A stretch of DNA of 64,000 nucleotides from Dactylosporangium roseum (lineage in GTDB: Bacteria > Actinomycetota > Actinomycetes > Mycobacteriales > Micromonosporaceae): positions 6,403,501-6,467,500 of the forward strand of contig NZ_CP073721.1 in the NCBI RefSeq assembly GCF_025264685.1, given 5' to 3'. Under the pieces are notes generated by a model. It worked only from the letters and a program-made list of their open reading frames with translations, had not been told where the DNA came from and did not search any database. Below are positions 25,186 to 33,889 of the stretch, one piece after another; the stretch's first letter is position 1, and every line of letters begins with the position of its first letter. Made by a program: the position numbers and the translations under genes.

Positions 25186-26698
25186 TTAAGGTTGTTGTTT
25201 GGTCTTGGTGTTGGGGTTTCGGCGTTTGGGGTGGCCGGTGTTGGCGGGTCGGCCCTTCTTGATCACTGGTTGGCGGGTCCGGGCATGTTTGTTGGTCGAT
25301 CCCTTCGGGCGGCCGGTGCCGGGCCGGGAGGGTTTCGGCGGGTTGGCCGGGGTGGGCAGGTTCGCGGTAATGAGCCGAAATACCCGGCGGACGCGGCGGG
25401 GGCTGAGGTGCTCGGGTGGGCAGCGTTGTTCCCAGGGCAGGCGGTGATCGGTGGCGAGGGTTCTGGCCAGGTGGAGTTGGGTGTAGGCGAAGGCGACCAG
25501 CCAGCTCCATCGTTCGGCCTGGGCGGGGTCGATCGGGGTGTGCCCGGTCCAGTGCAGGTCCTGCTTCTTGAACCGGAAGCTGTGCTCGATGGTGAACCGG
25601 TGCCGGTAGGCGTCGGCGAGCACGGTCAGGTCGAACGCGTCGGCGGGGCCGGCCCACCATAGCCACCACACCTGGGTGTGTCCGGTGCGGGTGGTCTGCT
25701 CCCGCCGGATCAGGGTGCCCTCGACGATGCCGGTGCCTTGCCATTTGCGGCGCTGCCGGGGCTCGGGATGCTTAGCGTGCCAGGCCCGGGTCCATACGAT
25801 GCCGCCACCGCCACCGCCACCGCCACCGCCGCCACCGCCACCGCCACCGCCGCCACCGTCGTCGTTGTTGTTGTCGTGGGTGATGATCTGTTCGGCGTCG
25901 GGCGGGCCCCAGGTATCGGGTTCGTCGAGGGCGAACCGGGCGCCGTGTTTGCGGGGCCGGCCGGGCGTGCCCGGCTCCCGCGGCGGGGGCGGGGCGAAGA
26001 AGACCCGGTCGCCGCGCAGCCGGACCAGGACCTGCACGCCCTCGGGCAGGTGCTGGGTCAGGTAGATCGGGCAGCAGCCCACATCAGCCAACATCGTGCA
26101 GGAACAGCGGAATCCCGGGCACCTTACCGGCCCGCAGTTGGGCGGCCAGGTCGGCGATCTGCGCGGCGGCCAGATCGTTGGCGTTGTCGGCGGTGCCGAC
26201 CCGACGCAGGTCCATCGGCACGACCCAGGACCGCTTCGGGTCACCGGCCGCGCCCAGTCCGACCTGACACAACCACTGCACCGCCCAGCCCGGCACCACC
26301 GGCGTCCCACCGGCGCTGTCACGTTCGGCGGCGTACTGCATCCCCACGTCCGGCACATAGCGGGTGTCCGGCCGCGGGAACTTCGACACATCCACGGCGA
26401 ACATCAACACACCGGCCGGGCGCACATGCCGGGCCAGCAACGCCCGCGCCGCGACCACATCCACCGCACCACGCTCCAGCGCCTGGTACAAGCTGCCCCA
26501 ACCCCGCCGCAGCACCGGCTCGAACATCAACTCCGCCACCGACCGGATCGGCCGCGTGCTCCCGGCGAGGGCGTCGACCAACTCGAACAACGTGTCCGCC
26601 CACCGGCCGAAACAGCGGTACACCCCGTCCCGGAACTCGGCCAGCACCCGCAACTCGTGGTCCGGGTCGCACGCCACGACACTCATCGGGTGCGGCAT
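25186..26698 (-). pseudogene. DDE transposase, frameshifted by a 10-bp tandem duplication
   Basis: The N-terminal half (from MPHPMSVVACDPDHELRVL, frame ending at 26084) and the C-terminal half (another frame, ending at 25186) are parts of one IS4/IS701-like DDE transposase. Around 26076-26095 the coding strand reads GATGTTGGCT GATGTGGGCT, two near-identical 10-mers. Removing one restores LFLHDVGCCPIYL, fitting the family pattern. The C-terminal part keeps VEGTLIR, FTIEHSFRFKKQDL and RPGTGRPKGS. It also contains a run of about 20 glycines from a trinucleotide repeat. Start at 26698 or 26686 is uncertain. Confidence 0.82.
25801..25858. repeat. GC-rich trinucleotide repeat encoding poly-Gly
   Basis: About 58 nt of CCG/CCA-type triplets on the plus strand, read as glycine codons on the minus strand inside the broken transposase. 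It is followed by GTC and GTT triplets coding Asp and Asn. It looks like replication slippage in a gene no longer under selection. Confidence 0.9.
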
Positions 26699-26815
26699 AA
26701 TGATCTCCGACGGCTGTTTTGGATTTCCTGATCTTGGTCGGTCTGGATCATGCCAAGACAGCCGTCCCTGTTGCAACCCGCAACCAAAATCACCCCCAGC
26801 CGCTTAAATGTCCAA

Positions 26816-26943
26816 GGCGTCGCCCGGCCCGGAACACGCCGGCCCGGTTCCAGCGACGACCACGAGCGACCAGACGCCGCCCGCACGACCGTGCGTCACC
26901 GTCCCGTAGCGCAACACCGAGGTGGACCGACGACCGCACGGCT
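26816..26943. repeat. Displaced right flank of palindromic repeat copy 2
   Basis: This stretch (GGCGTCGCCCGG, then CCAGCGACGACCACGAGCGA, GTGCGTCACCGTCCCGTAGC and GACGACCGCACGGC) matches base for base over long runs the flank that directly follows the palindrome at 38616-38751. It is the second half of the element split by the insertion sequence. No gene lies in 26816-27044. Confidence 0.85.
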
Positions 26944-27000
26944 TGACCAGGCGGCTCCGCGCCCCGGCGGCGGCATTTCCACGAGCGTGGGATGACGCGA

Positions 27001-27031
27001 AGAGGCCCCCGGGGTTCACCCGGGGGCCTCT
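27001..27031 (-). terminator. Strong terminator of the qcr operon
   Basis: AGAGGCCCCCGGG (27001-27013) pairs perfectly with CCCGGGGGCCTCT (27019-27031) around GTTCA. It lies 14 nt downstream of the qcrB stop on the minus strand. Confidence 0.85.
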
Positions 27032-27044
27032 GACACACACGGAT

Positions 27045-28679
27045 CTAGTGACCCGTCGTGATCTCCTCGCGGTCCGACGGCTCCTCGACCTGCCGCTTGG
27101 CGGGTCTCGGCGCCGGGGCCGGCTTCTCGATCGGGTAGAAGAAGCCCTTCACCGTCGGCGCCAGGGCACCGATGCGGTTCATCTTCTTCGGGACGACCCA
27201 GCCCCCGTATTCCAGGCCGTGGTGGCCGTCCTCGCCGTGACCGTTGCCCGACGGCAGCGGCAGCGGCTGGTGGACCTCGACGAAGCGCCCGTCCGGCAGG
27301 CGGCGGATGATGCCCGTCTCCACGCCGTGGGCCAGCACCTCGCGGTCGTGCTGCTGGAGGCCGAGCGCGATCCGGTACGCCACGTAGTAGGCCAGCGGCG
27401 GCAGCACCAGGATGCCGATGCGGCCCGCCCACGTCATCGCGTTGAGGCTGATGTGGTACTTGTCGGCGAGGACGTCGTTGCCGCCCGAGAGCAGCAGGAC
27501 CACGTAGAACGCGATCGCCATCGCGCCGAGGGCCGTGCGGAACGGGTTGTCCCGGGGGCGCTCGAGCAGGTTGTGGATCCCCCGGTCCTTCGAGAATCTC
27601 GCCTCGATGAACGGATAGAAGATCGGCAACATCGTCAGGATGCCTGGCAGCACCACCGTCGGCCAGAAGATCGGCGGAATGGTGTAGCCGTCACCGTAGA
27701 AGAAGTCGAACCTGATCTCCCAGGCCGGGAAGAGGCGGGTCGAGCCGTCGAGGAACATGACGTACCAGTCGGGCTGGCTCGCCGCCGAGACCACCGCGGC
27801 CTTGTACGGGCCGAACAGCCAGATCGGGTTGATCTGGAACAGCCCCGCCAGGGCGGCGATCATGGCGAACACGATCATGAAGAAGCCGCCGGCCTTGGCC
27901 GCGAAGCCCGGGAACATCCGCACGCCGACCACGTTGGTGTTGGTCCGGCCGGGGCCGGGCCACTGCGTGTGCTTCTGCTTCACCAGCAGGCCCATGTGGA
28001 CGCTGATGAGCGCCAGCAGCGCGCCCGGGACGAGCAGCACGTGCACGATGTAGAGCCGGTCGAGGATCACCTCGCCCGGGAACTCACCCCCGAACAGCGA
28101 GGTGGTCACCCAGGTGCCGACGACCGGGATCGACAGCATGATGGCGCTCGCGATGCGCAGGCCGGTGCCGGACAGCGCGTCGTCGGGCAGCGAGTAGCCG
28201 CCGAAGCCCTCGAGGAAGCCCATCCAGAACAGCAGGACACCGACGATCCAGTTGGTCTCGCGCGGCTTGCGGAACGCGCCGGTGAAGAACACCCGGAACA
28301 TGTGCACCACGATCGCGGCCATGAACAGCAGCGCCGCCCAGTGGTGCATCTGCCGCATGAAGAGACCACCGCGGACGTCGAACGAGATGTGCAGCGCGGT
28401 GTTGTACGCGTTGGACATCTCGACGCCGCGCAACGGCGTGTAGCTGCCGTTGTAGACGGTCTCCTTCAACGACGGGTCGAAGAACAGCGCCAGGAAGATG
28501 CCGCTGAGCAGCAGGACGACGAACGAGTAGAGCGCGATCTCGCCCAGCAGGAAGGACCAGTGGTCCGGGAAGACCTTGTTGAAGAGGCGGCGCAGCGGGG
28601 TGGACGCCTGGAACCGCTCGTCGATGGCCTTCGCGGAGTTGGCCGGCATGGCCCGAAGGTCGATCTTCCGCCGTTTCAT
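27045..28679 (-). CDS. qcrB: Cytochrome bc1 complex cytochrome b subunit
   Basis: A 544-residue membrane protein, the length usual for actinobacterial QcrB. Eight or more hydrophobic helices are visible; heme-ligating histidines lie in the helices around MHHWAALLFMAAIVVHMF. The quinol-site motif appears as PDWY (QPDWYVMF) instead of PEWY, as expected in Gram-positive bacteria. It oxidises menaquinol in the bcc-aa3 supercomplex. The ATG at 28679 overlaps the qcrA stop (ATGA); an ATG 12 nt upstream is less likely. It is the last gene of ctaE-qcrC-qcrA-qcrB. Confidence 0.96.
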   Translation of the reverse strand: MKRRKIDLRAMPANSAKAIDERFQASTPLRRLFNKVFPDHWSFLLGEIALYSFVVLLLSGIFLALFFDPSLKETVYNGSYTPLRGVEMSNAYNTALHISFDVRGGLFMRQMHHWAALLFMAAIVVHMFRVFFTGAFRKPRETNWIVGVLLFWMGFLEGFGGYSLPDDALSGTGLRIASAIMLSIPVVGTWVTTSLFGGEFPGEVILDRLYIVHVLLVPGALLALISVHMGLLVKQKHTQWPGPGRTNTNVVGVRMFPGFAAKAGGFFMIVFAMIAALAGLFQINPIWLFGPYKAAVVSAASQPDWYVMFLDGSTRLFPAWEIRFDFFYGDGYTIPPIFWPTVVLPGILTMLPIFYPFIEARFSKDRGIHNLLERPRDNPFRTALGAMAIAFYVVLLLSGGNDVLADKYHISLNAMTWAGRIGILVLPPLAYYVAYRIALGLQQHDREVLAHGVETGIIRRLPDGRFVEVHQPLPLPSGNGHGEDGHHGLEYGGWVVPKKMNRIGALAPTVKGFFYPIEKPAPAPRPAKRQVEEPSDREEITTGH

Positions 28680-29779
28680 GGCCGCTCCCAAAATGCCGGT
28701 CCGACCGCGACCTTGTAGTCAGAGGTCGCCACGAAGTAACCCTCATCGTCCACGGTGATGGGCAACTGAGGCAATGCCCGGCTGGCCGGGCCGAACACCG
28801 GTCGCGCATTGTCGGTGATCTGGAACTGCGACTGGTGACACGGGCACAGCAGGCGGTTGGTCTGCTGCTCGTAGAGGCTCGCCGGGCAGCCCGCGTGGGT
28901 GCAGATCTTCGAGTAGGCGACGAAGTTCTCCCACTGCGAGCCCTTGTTGACCTCCTTGGCGTTCGCCAGCGTCGCGGCGGCGTCCGCTTCGCGGAGGTGG
29001 ATCAGCAGGGTCGGCGAGTCGGCCCACTTGTTGGTGGCGCCACCGGGGATGCCGGGGTAGACGGTGATCTGGCCGCCGACGCTGACGTCGGCCGGGCGGA
29101 TCGGGGTGCCGTCCTCGTGCGTCAGCCGGACCGGCTTGCCGTCGTTGTTCTTCGGGTCGAAGCCGGTGGTGAAGTAGACGTTCTCACCGTTCTGCTCCGG
29201 CGCCTTGATCAGCGACCCGACCAGCAGGCCACCGGCGACCGCGCCGAGCGGCGCCGCACCGGCGAGGAACGCCAGGCCGACGAACTTGCGCCGCTTGAGG
29301 CCCAGCTCGTCGCCCATGTTGAGGATCGTCGCGGCGGTGAGCTTCTGCTCGACCGCGTCGGACGGGCCGTCGTGGCGTTCCTGGACCGAGACCTCCTCGG
29401 GGAGGAGCTTCTTCGACCACGTGACGATGCCGATGCCCAGCGTCAGCAGGGCCAGGCCGAGCGTCGCGCCGAGGACCGGGGTGTAGTACGGGTAGAGCGC
29501 GCGGTACGTCGAGTCGCCGTGCCCGTACTTCCACGGCCAGGCGATGTACGCGACCACGAACGCGGTCGCCATCAGGCCGGTGAGCAGGAACAGCAACGCC
29601 AGGACGCGCTCGATGCGCCGCTCCGCGCGGGTGCCCGGGACCGGGAACCGCGGCGCGTAGTGGACGATCTCCACACCGTCCCGCCGGGCACCCTCCCTGA
29701 CCAGGTCGAACCGGGTCAGGTGAGGATCGCTCGCGTCGAACTCTTCCTCAGTAGCGGAGTGAGAAGTTTGGGTGGTCAT
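28676..29779 (-). CDS. qcrA: Cytochrome bc1 complex Rieske iron-sulfur subunit
   Basis: A 367-residue Rieske protein. The N-terminal cytoplasmic segment is followed by three hydrophobic helices (about residues 65-90, 110-135 and 180-205), the arrangement typical of actinobacteria. The C-terminal domain has both cluster-binding motifs, CTHAGC and CPCHQSQF. It transfers electrons from menaquinol to the cytochrome c subunit. Its ATG overlaps the qcrC stop, and its stop overlaps qcrB, so all three are translationally coupled. Confidence 0.96.
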   Translation of the reverse strand: MTTQTSHSATEEEFDASDPHLTRFDLVREGARRDGVEIVHYAPRFPVPGTRAERRIERVLALLFLLTGLMATAFVVAYIAWPWKYGHGDSTYRALYPYYTPVLGATLGLALLTLGIGIVTWSKKLLPEEVSVQERHDGPSDAVEQKLTAATILNMGDELGLKRRKFVGLAFLAGAAPLGAVAGGLLVGSLIKAPEQNGENVYFTTGFDPKNNDGKPVRLTHEDGTPIRPADVSVGGQITVYPGIPGGATNKWADSPTLLIHLREADAAATLANAKEVNKGSQWENFVAYSKICTHAGCPASLYEQQTNRLLCPCHQSQFQITDNARPVFGPASRALPQLPITVDDEGYFVATSDYKVAVGPAFWERP

Positions 29780-30642
29780 GACTTCCCTGCAATCCACAGC
29801 GTGGCGAACACGAGCGCCGCGATACCGACCAGGAAGATGACGAGTCCCTCGGTAACGGGGCCGTAACGACCGATGCCCCAGCCGCCCGGCGTGGCCGCCT
29901 CGTTCTTGTTCACGTCCTGGATGTACGCGATGATCGCGGCCTTGTCGTCGGGGCTGAGCTGGTTGTTGCCGAACACCGGCATGTTCTGCGGGCCGGTGAG
30001 CATCGCCGCGTAGATGTCCCGGTTGGTCGCGTGCTGCAGCGTCGGGGCGAACTTACCCGACGAGAGCGCGCCACCGCCGGTGGAGAACGCGTGGCAGGAC
30101 GAGCAGTTGACCCGGTAGAGCTCACCGCCGTGGGCGAGGGTCTTGCTGTTCGCGGTGGCCTTCTTCACATCCTCGTCGAGGGTGCGGGCGTCCGGCAACT
30201 GCGGACCGCCACCCAGCTCCTGGATGTAGGCGCCGATGTCGGCCGCCTGCTTGTCGGTGAACTGCGGCTGCTTGCGCTCGGCCTGCGCCTCCTGGCGGGC
30301 CAGCGGCATGCGGCCGGTGTTGACCTGGAACTCGACCGCCGCGGAACCGACGCCGATCAGGCTCGGGCCGCGGTCCTGCACACCCTGCGCGTTGCGGCCG
30401 TGGCAGGTGATGCAGCTCTGTTCATAGAGCGCCTTGCCCCGGGCCGCCGACTCCGACAGCGCCGGCTGTTCCTCGGCCCGGCCGACGCCTGGGGCGTATG
30501 CGCTGTAGAGGCCGCCGACGAGGGTGAGTGCGGCGACCAGGCGCACGGCCGCCGACAACCGCCGGCGCAGCTTGCTCCTCGCCGCGCGCGCGCCACCCGG
30601 CACCAGCCGGGCAAGCGGCCGCTTGCTCTGCTCAGAAGTCAT
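29776..30642 (-). CDS. qcrC: Cytochrome bc1 complex di-heme cytochrome c subunit
   Basis: A 288-residue membrane-anchored cytochrome c. An N-terminal basic segment and hydrophobic helix (VRLVAALTLVGGLYSAYAPG) are followed by two heme c motifs, CITCH near residue 77 and CSSCH near residue 180, each in a cytochrome c domain. A C-terminal transmembrane helix closes the protein. In actinobacteria this di-heme protein passes electrons directly to the CuA site of the aa3 oxidase. AGGTGAGG precedes the ATG. The ctaE gene lies 74 nt upstream. Confidence 0.95.
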   Translation of the reverse strand: MTSEQSKRPLARLVPGGARAARSKLRRRLSAAVRLVAALTLVGGLYSAYAPGVGRAEEQPALSESAARGKALYEQSCITCHGRNAQGVQDRGPSLIGVGSAAVEFQVNTGRMPLARQEAQAERKQPQFTDKQAADIGAYIQELGGGPQLPDARTLDEDVKKATANSKTLAHGGELYRVNCSSCHAFSTGGGALSSGKFAPTLQHATNRDIYAAMLTGPQNMPVFGNNQLSPDDKAAIIAYIQDVNKNEAATPGGWGIGRYGPVTEGLVIFLVGIAALVFATLWIAGKS

Positions 30643-30716
30643 GGCCTCACCTTTGTCGTCATCACCTATGTCGTCTCAGAAGTGGTGGTCCCGGATGCGT
30701 GACGCGGCCCGAACCT

Positions 30717-31316
30717 CTACTGCAGGAAGTAGATCATCGCGAACAGCGCGATCCAGACCACGTCGACGAAGTGCCAGTAGTACGACACGACGATCGCCGA
30801 GGTCGCCTGGGCGGGTGTGAACCGGCCCATGGTCGTGCGGATGAGGTAGATGATGAAGGCGATCAGACCGCCGGTGACGTGCAGGCCGTGGAAGCCCGTC
30901 GTCAGGTAGAACATCGACCCGTAGCCGTCGCCGTTGATCTTGACATCCTCGTGCACCAGGGTCCGGTACTCGTTGACCTGGCCGAGGACGAAGATCAGGC
31001 CCATGACGAAGGTCAGCGCGAACCACCGCCGCAGGCCGTGCACGTCACCGCGCTCGGCGCGGAACACGCCGATCTGGCAGGTGATCGACGACGCCACGAG
31101 GATCAGCGTGAAGGTCAGGGCATAGGGGATGTTCAGCACTTCGGTGTGCTTCTCCCACAGCTCCGGCGCGGCGGCGCGGATGGAGAAGTACATCGCGAAC
31201 AGTGCCGCGAAGAACATCAGTTCGCTGGAGAGCCACACGATCGTTCCGACACTGACCATGTTGGGCCTGGTCAGTGAGTGGATCTGGCTCTTGGCAATCG
31301 CTGGGGCCGCAGTCAC
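30717..31316 (-). CDS. ctaE: Cytochrome c oxidase subunit III
   Basis: A 199-residue protein with five predicted membrane helices, the short actinobacterial form of subunit III. Conserved stretches include SSELMFFAALFAMYFS, FHGLHVTGG and SYYWHFVDVVWI. It is part of the aa3 oxidase core. It heads the qcrCAB operon. The GTG start has AATAAT 6 nt upstream on the minus strand, a possible -10 box for a leaderless message. It is divergent from the ctaG-like gene. Confidence 0.95.
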   Translation of the reverse strand: MTAAPAIAKSQIHSLTRPNMVSVGTIVWLSSELMFFAALFAMYFSIRAAAPELWEKHTEVLNIPYALTFTLILVASSITCQIGVFRAERGDVHGLRRWFALTFVMGLIFVLGQVNEYRTLVHEDVKINGDGYGSMFYLTTGFHGLHVTGGLIAFIIYLIRTTMGRFTPAQATSAIVVSYYWHFVDVVWIALFAMIYFLQ

Positions 31317-31391
31317 GCCGTCATTATTGCCCCCCGATCATCACCACTCTTGCACGGGGTCCACCAGACACGGACGATTCGTGCGTCGGCA

Positions 31392-31397
31392 TAGTCT
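31392..31397 (+). promoter_or_regulatory. Candidate -10 box, leaderless ctaG-like gene
   Basis: TAGTCT lies 6 nt before the GTG at 31404. The site is in the short divergent spacer shared with ctaE, so oxidase structural and assembly genes may be expressed together. Confidence 0.5.
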
Positions 31398-31403
31398 GGG
31401 GAC

Positions 31404-32372
31404 GTGCTCCACGCTGCTGAACCAGGCCCTCCGTCGGCGTCGACGATCCTCGGATCGTTCCACGTCTCGTGGCTGACGCTGGTGCTCCTCACCGCCGCCG
31501 GCCTCTACCTCGCCGGCGTGCTCAAGCTGCGCAAACGCGGCGACACGTGGCCGGTTGCACGGACCGTGCTCTTCCTGCTCCCCGGCCTCGGATCCATCGC
31601 CGCGGTCACCATGACCGGGATCGAGCGGTACGATACGACGCTGCTGTCGGTCCACATGATCCAGCACATGATGCTGTCCATGATCGCGCCGATCTTCCTG
31701 GCCCTGGGCGCGCCGGTCACCCTGGCCCTGCGCACCCTGCCCGGGCGCGGCCGCCGGACGCTGCTGGCCGTCGTGCACTCACGCGTGGCGCGCGTGATGG
31801 CCTTCCCACTGGTGGCGTTCGGCATGTTCGTGGTCACGCCGTTCGTGCTCTATTTCACGAATCTGTACGAGCTGACCATGCGCCACGCGTGGATCCACGA
31901 GCTGACCCACGCGCACTTCATCGCCGTCGGCTGCCTGTTCTTCTGGCCGCTGATCGGCCTCGACCCGCTGCCCGGCCGGTGGCCGTACCCGGCCCGGGCG
32001 CTGCTGATGTTCCTGTCGACGCCGTTCCACACGGTGCTCGGGCTGACGATCATGCAGAGCAAGGACCTGCTCGGCGGCGACTGGTACCCGTCGCTGCGCC
32101 TGGGCTGGACCGACCCGGCCGGGGACCAGGTCGTGGCCGGCGGCATCCTGTGGGCCGGCGGCGAGATCGTCTCCGTGACCATGCTCGCGGTCCTGGTCGT
32201 GCAGTGGATGCGCCAGTCCGACCGCGAGGCGAAGCGCGTCGACCGGCAGCTCGACCGCGAGGAGCGGCAGCGGCGCGAGGAGGCGGAGTGGTCCGCCCGC
32301 ACCGGCATCCCGATGGCGGCGGACGGTACGATCCCGGAGGCACCCGCCACACGAGGAGCAGCGCGCACATGA
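31404..32372 (+). CDS. Cytochrome c oxidase assembly protein (CtaG/caa3-type)
   Basis: A 322-residue polytopic membrane protein with about seven hydrophobic helices. It carries the histidine- and methionine-rich motifs of the caa3_CtaG family: MIQHMMLSMIAP, HELTHAHF and LSTPFHTVLG. These proteins help deliver copper to the oxidase. A charged cytoplasmic tail (REAKRVDRQLDREERQRREE) ends the protein. It is divergent from ctaE and overlaps the downstream receiver-like gene (ATGA). Confidence 0.88.
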   Translation: MLHAAEPGPPSASTILGSFHVSWLTLVLLTAAGLYLAGVLKLRKRGDTWPVARTVLFLLPGLGSIAAVTMTGIERYDTTLLSVHMIQHMMLSMIAPIFLALGAPVTLALRTLPGRGRRTLLAVVHSRVARVMAFPLVAFGMFVVTPFVLYFTNLYELTMRHAWIHELTHAHFIAVGCLFFWPLIGLDPLPGRWPYPARALLMFLSTPFHTVLGLTIMQSKDLLGGDWYPSLRLGWTDPAGDQVVAGGILWAGGEIVSVTMLAVLVVQWMRQSDREAKRVDRQLDREERQRREEAEWSARTGIPMAADGTIPEAPATRGAART

Positions 32373-32764
32373 CCCAGCACACCGTCCTGCTGTACAGCGA
32401 CGATCCCGAGGTCCGCGACCGGATGCGGCTGGCCATCGGCACCCGCCCGGCGGCCGACCTGTCGGTGCGGTTCGTCGACGCCTCCACCTACGCCGAGGTC
32501 GTCAAGCTGGTCGACGACACCGACATCGACCTGCTGGTGCTCGACGGTGAGGCCACCCCCGGCGGCGGTCTGGGCATCGCCCGGCAGCTCAAGGACGAGA
32601 TCGCGGGCGCGCCGCCGGTCGTGCTGGCGATCGCTCGGGCGGCCGACCGCTGGCTGGCGTCCTACGCCCGCGTCGAGGGCACGATCATGTATCCGCTGGA
32701 CCCGGTGACCACCGGCGAGACCGTCGCCGGCCTGCTCCGCGCATACCCCGCCATCCGCCAGTAG
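32369..32764 (+). CDS. Atypical single-domain receiver-like protein
   Basis: A 131-residue protein with the outline of a response-regulator receiver: an acidic N-terminal pair (LLYSDDPEV), a central Asp after a hydrophobic strand (LLVLDGEATPGGG), and a final strand ending IMYPLDP. The conserved Lys of the usual KP motif is Tyr here, and the Thr/Ser switch position reads Ala (LAIARA). No output domain is present. Phosphorylation is therefore doubtful. It is translationally coupled to the ctaG-like gene and 26 nt upstream of trpD. A role in oxidase assembly or its control is only a guess from context. Confidence 0.65.
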   Translation: MTQHTVLLYSDDPEVRDRMRLAIGTRPAADLSVRFVDASTYAEVVKLVDDTDIDLLVLDGEATPGGGLGIARQLKDEIAGAPPVVLAIARAADRWLASYARVEGTIMYPLDPVTTGETVAGLLRAYPAIRQ

Positions 32765-32790
32765 ACTCTCTCCCCCGCACTGGAGGCGCC

Positions 32791-33837
32791 ATGGGCGACC
32801 GCACCTGGCCACTGCTGCTCAGCGCCCTGCTCCGCGGCGAGGACCTGTCCGCCGAGGACACGCGGTGGGCGATGGGCGAGATCATGGCCGGTGAGGCCAC
32901 CCCCGTGCAGACCGCGGCCTTCGTGATCGCGCTGCGGGCCAAGGGTGAGACCTCCGCCGAGGTGGCCGGGTGCGCGGAGCTGATGCTGGCCACCACGCCG
33001 CGGGTGCCGCTCTCCGACGAGCAGCGGCACGCCGCCGTGGACATCGTCGGCACCGGTGGCGACCGGGCCAACACGGTCAACATCTCGACGATGGCGGCCG
33101 TGGTGACCGCCGCCGCCGGCGTGCCGGTCGTCAAGCACGGCAACCGGGCCGCCTCCTCCTCGGCCGGCGCCGCCGACGTGCTGGAGAGCCTCGGCGTCAC
33201 GATCGACCTGGGCCCGGAGGACGTCGCCCGGTGCGTCACCGAGGTGGGCATCGGCTTCTGTTTCGCGGCCCGGTTCCACCCGGGCATGCGCCACGCCGGC
33301 GTGCCGCGCCGTGAGATGGGCGTGCCGACGGTGTTCAACTTCCTGGGCCCGCTGACCAACCCGGCGCAGCCCAGCGCGGCCACTATCGGCTGCTTCGACG
33401 CCCGCATGGCTCCGGTGATGGCGGATGTACTGGGCAGGCGCGGTTTCTCGGTGCTCCTCGTGCGCGGCGAGGACGGCCTCGACGAGTTCACGACGGCGGC
33501 ACCGACCCGGGTCTGGGCCGTGACCGGCAACATGGTCACCGAGACCGTGATCGACGCCGTCGACCTCGGCCTGCCCCGCTCCGCACCCGGCGACCTGCGC
33601 GGCGGTGACGCGGCACACAACGCCGGCGTGGCCCGGCGGATGTTCGCCGGCGAGCCCGGGCCGGTGCGCGACGCGGTGCTGCTCAACGCGGGCGCGGCCA
33701 TCGCCGCCCGCGCCGGGTTCTCGCTGGACGACCTGCACGACCAGGTGCGCGCCGGCGTCGAGAAGGCCGCCGCGGCCGTCGACTCGGGCGCGGCGACGGC
33801 GCTGATCGAGCGCTGGGCCGCGTTCAAGGCCGCGTAG
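32791..33837 (+). CDS. trpD: Anthranilate phosphoribosyltransferase
   Basis: A 348-residue enzyme of standard size. The PRPP-binding motif GTGGD (near residue 88), NISTMAA, the anthranilate/Mg segment KHGNRAASSSAGAADVLE and the GRRGFSVLLVRGEDGLDE motif are all intact. It joins anthranilate to PRPP in tryptophan synthesis. No other trp genes lie nearby; trpD standing alone beside cytochrome genes is also seen in Mycobacterium. GGAGG precedes the ATG by 6 nt. A hairpin follows the stop. Confidence 0.95.
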   Translation: MGDRTWPLLLSALLRGEDLSAEDTRWAMGEIMAGEATPVQTAAFVIALRAKGETSAEVAGCAELMLATTPRVPLSDEQRHAAVDIVGTGGDRANTVNISTMAAVVTAAAGVPVVKHGNRAASSSAGAADVLESLGVTIDLGPEDVARCVTEVGIGFCFAARFHPGMRHAGVPRREMGVPTVFNFLGPLTNPAQPSAATIGCFDARMAPVMADVLGRRGFSVLLVRGEDGLDEFTTAAPTRVWAVTGNMVTETVIDAVDLGLPRSAPGDLRGGDAAHNAGVARRMFAGEPGPVRDAVLLNAGAAIAARAGFSLDDLHDQVRAGVEKAAAAVDSGAATALIERWAAFKAA

Positions 33838-33857
33838 CGCCGCACCGCGGACCGCAT

Positions 33858-33885
33858 AACCACCGGCGTCTCAGCGCCGTTGGTT
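33858..33885 (+). terminator. Hairpin after trpD
   Basis: AACCACCGGCG (33858-33868) pairs with CGCCGTTGGTT (33875-33885) with one mismatch, around TCTCAG. The next start codon lies 5 nt beyond, so the hairpin might also affect initiation of the next gene. Confidence 0.5.
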
Positions 33886-33889
33886 CAAC

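Larger units (their letters stand above)
25178..26815 (-). mobile_element. 1.6-kb insertion sequence inserted in a palindromic repeat
   Basis: The element carries a single transposase gene in two reading frames. Ends are imperfect inverted repeats: the left end CTGAGGATTTAAG and the reverse complement of the right end TTGGACATTTAAG agree at 9 of 13 positions. GGCGTC flanks both sides. The transposase stop codon lies inside the left terminal repeat. Flanking repeat halves match an intact copy at 38.6 kb, which fixes the insertion point. The transposase is broken, so the element is probably immobile unless helped in trans. The family is IS4/IS701-like by transposase type; an exact assignment needs a database. 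Confidence 0.82.

Noticed and set aside
26076..26095. Programmed ribosomal frameshift in the transposase
   Set aside because: No slippery heptamer is seen; a 10-bp tandem duplication explains the frame change fully.
25678..26700. Plus-strand frame across the insertion sequence with alternating Ala-Thr runs
   Set aside because: It is the complement of the transposase and its triplet repeat; no independent features.
26922..28718. 598-residue plus-strand frame opposite qcrB
   Set aside because: His/Arg/Asp-rich shadow; qcrB on the other strand has full helix and motif content.
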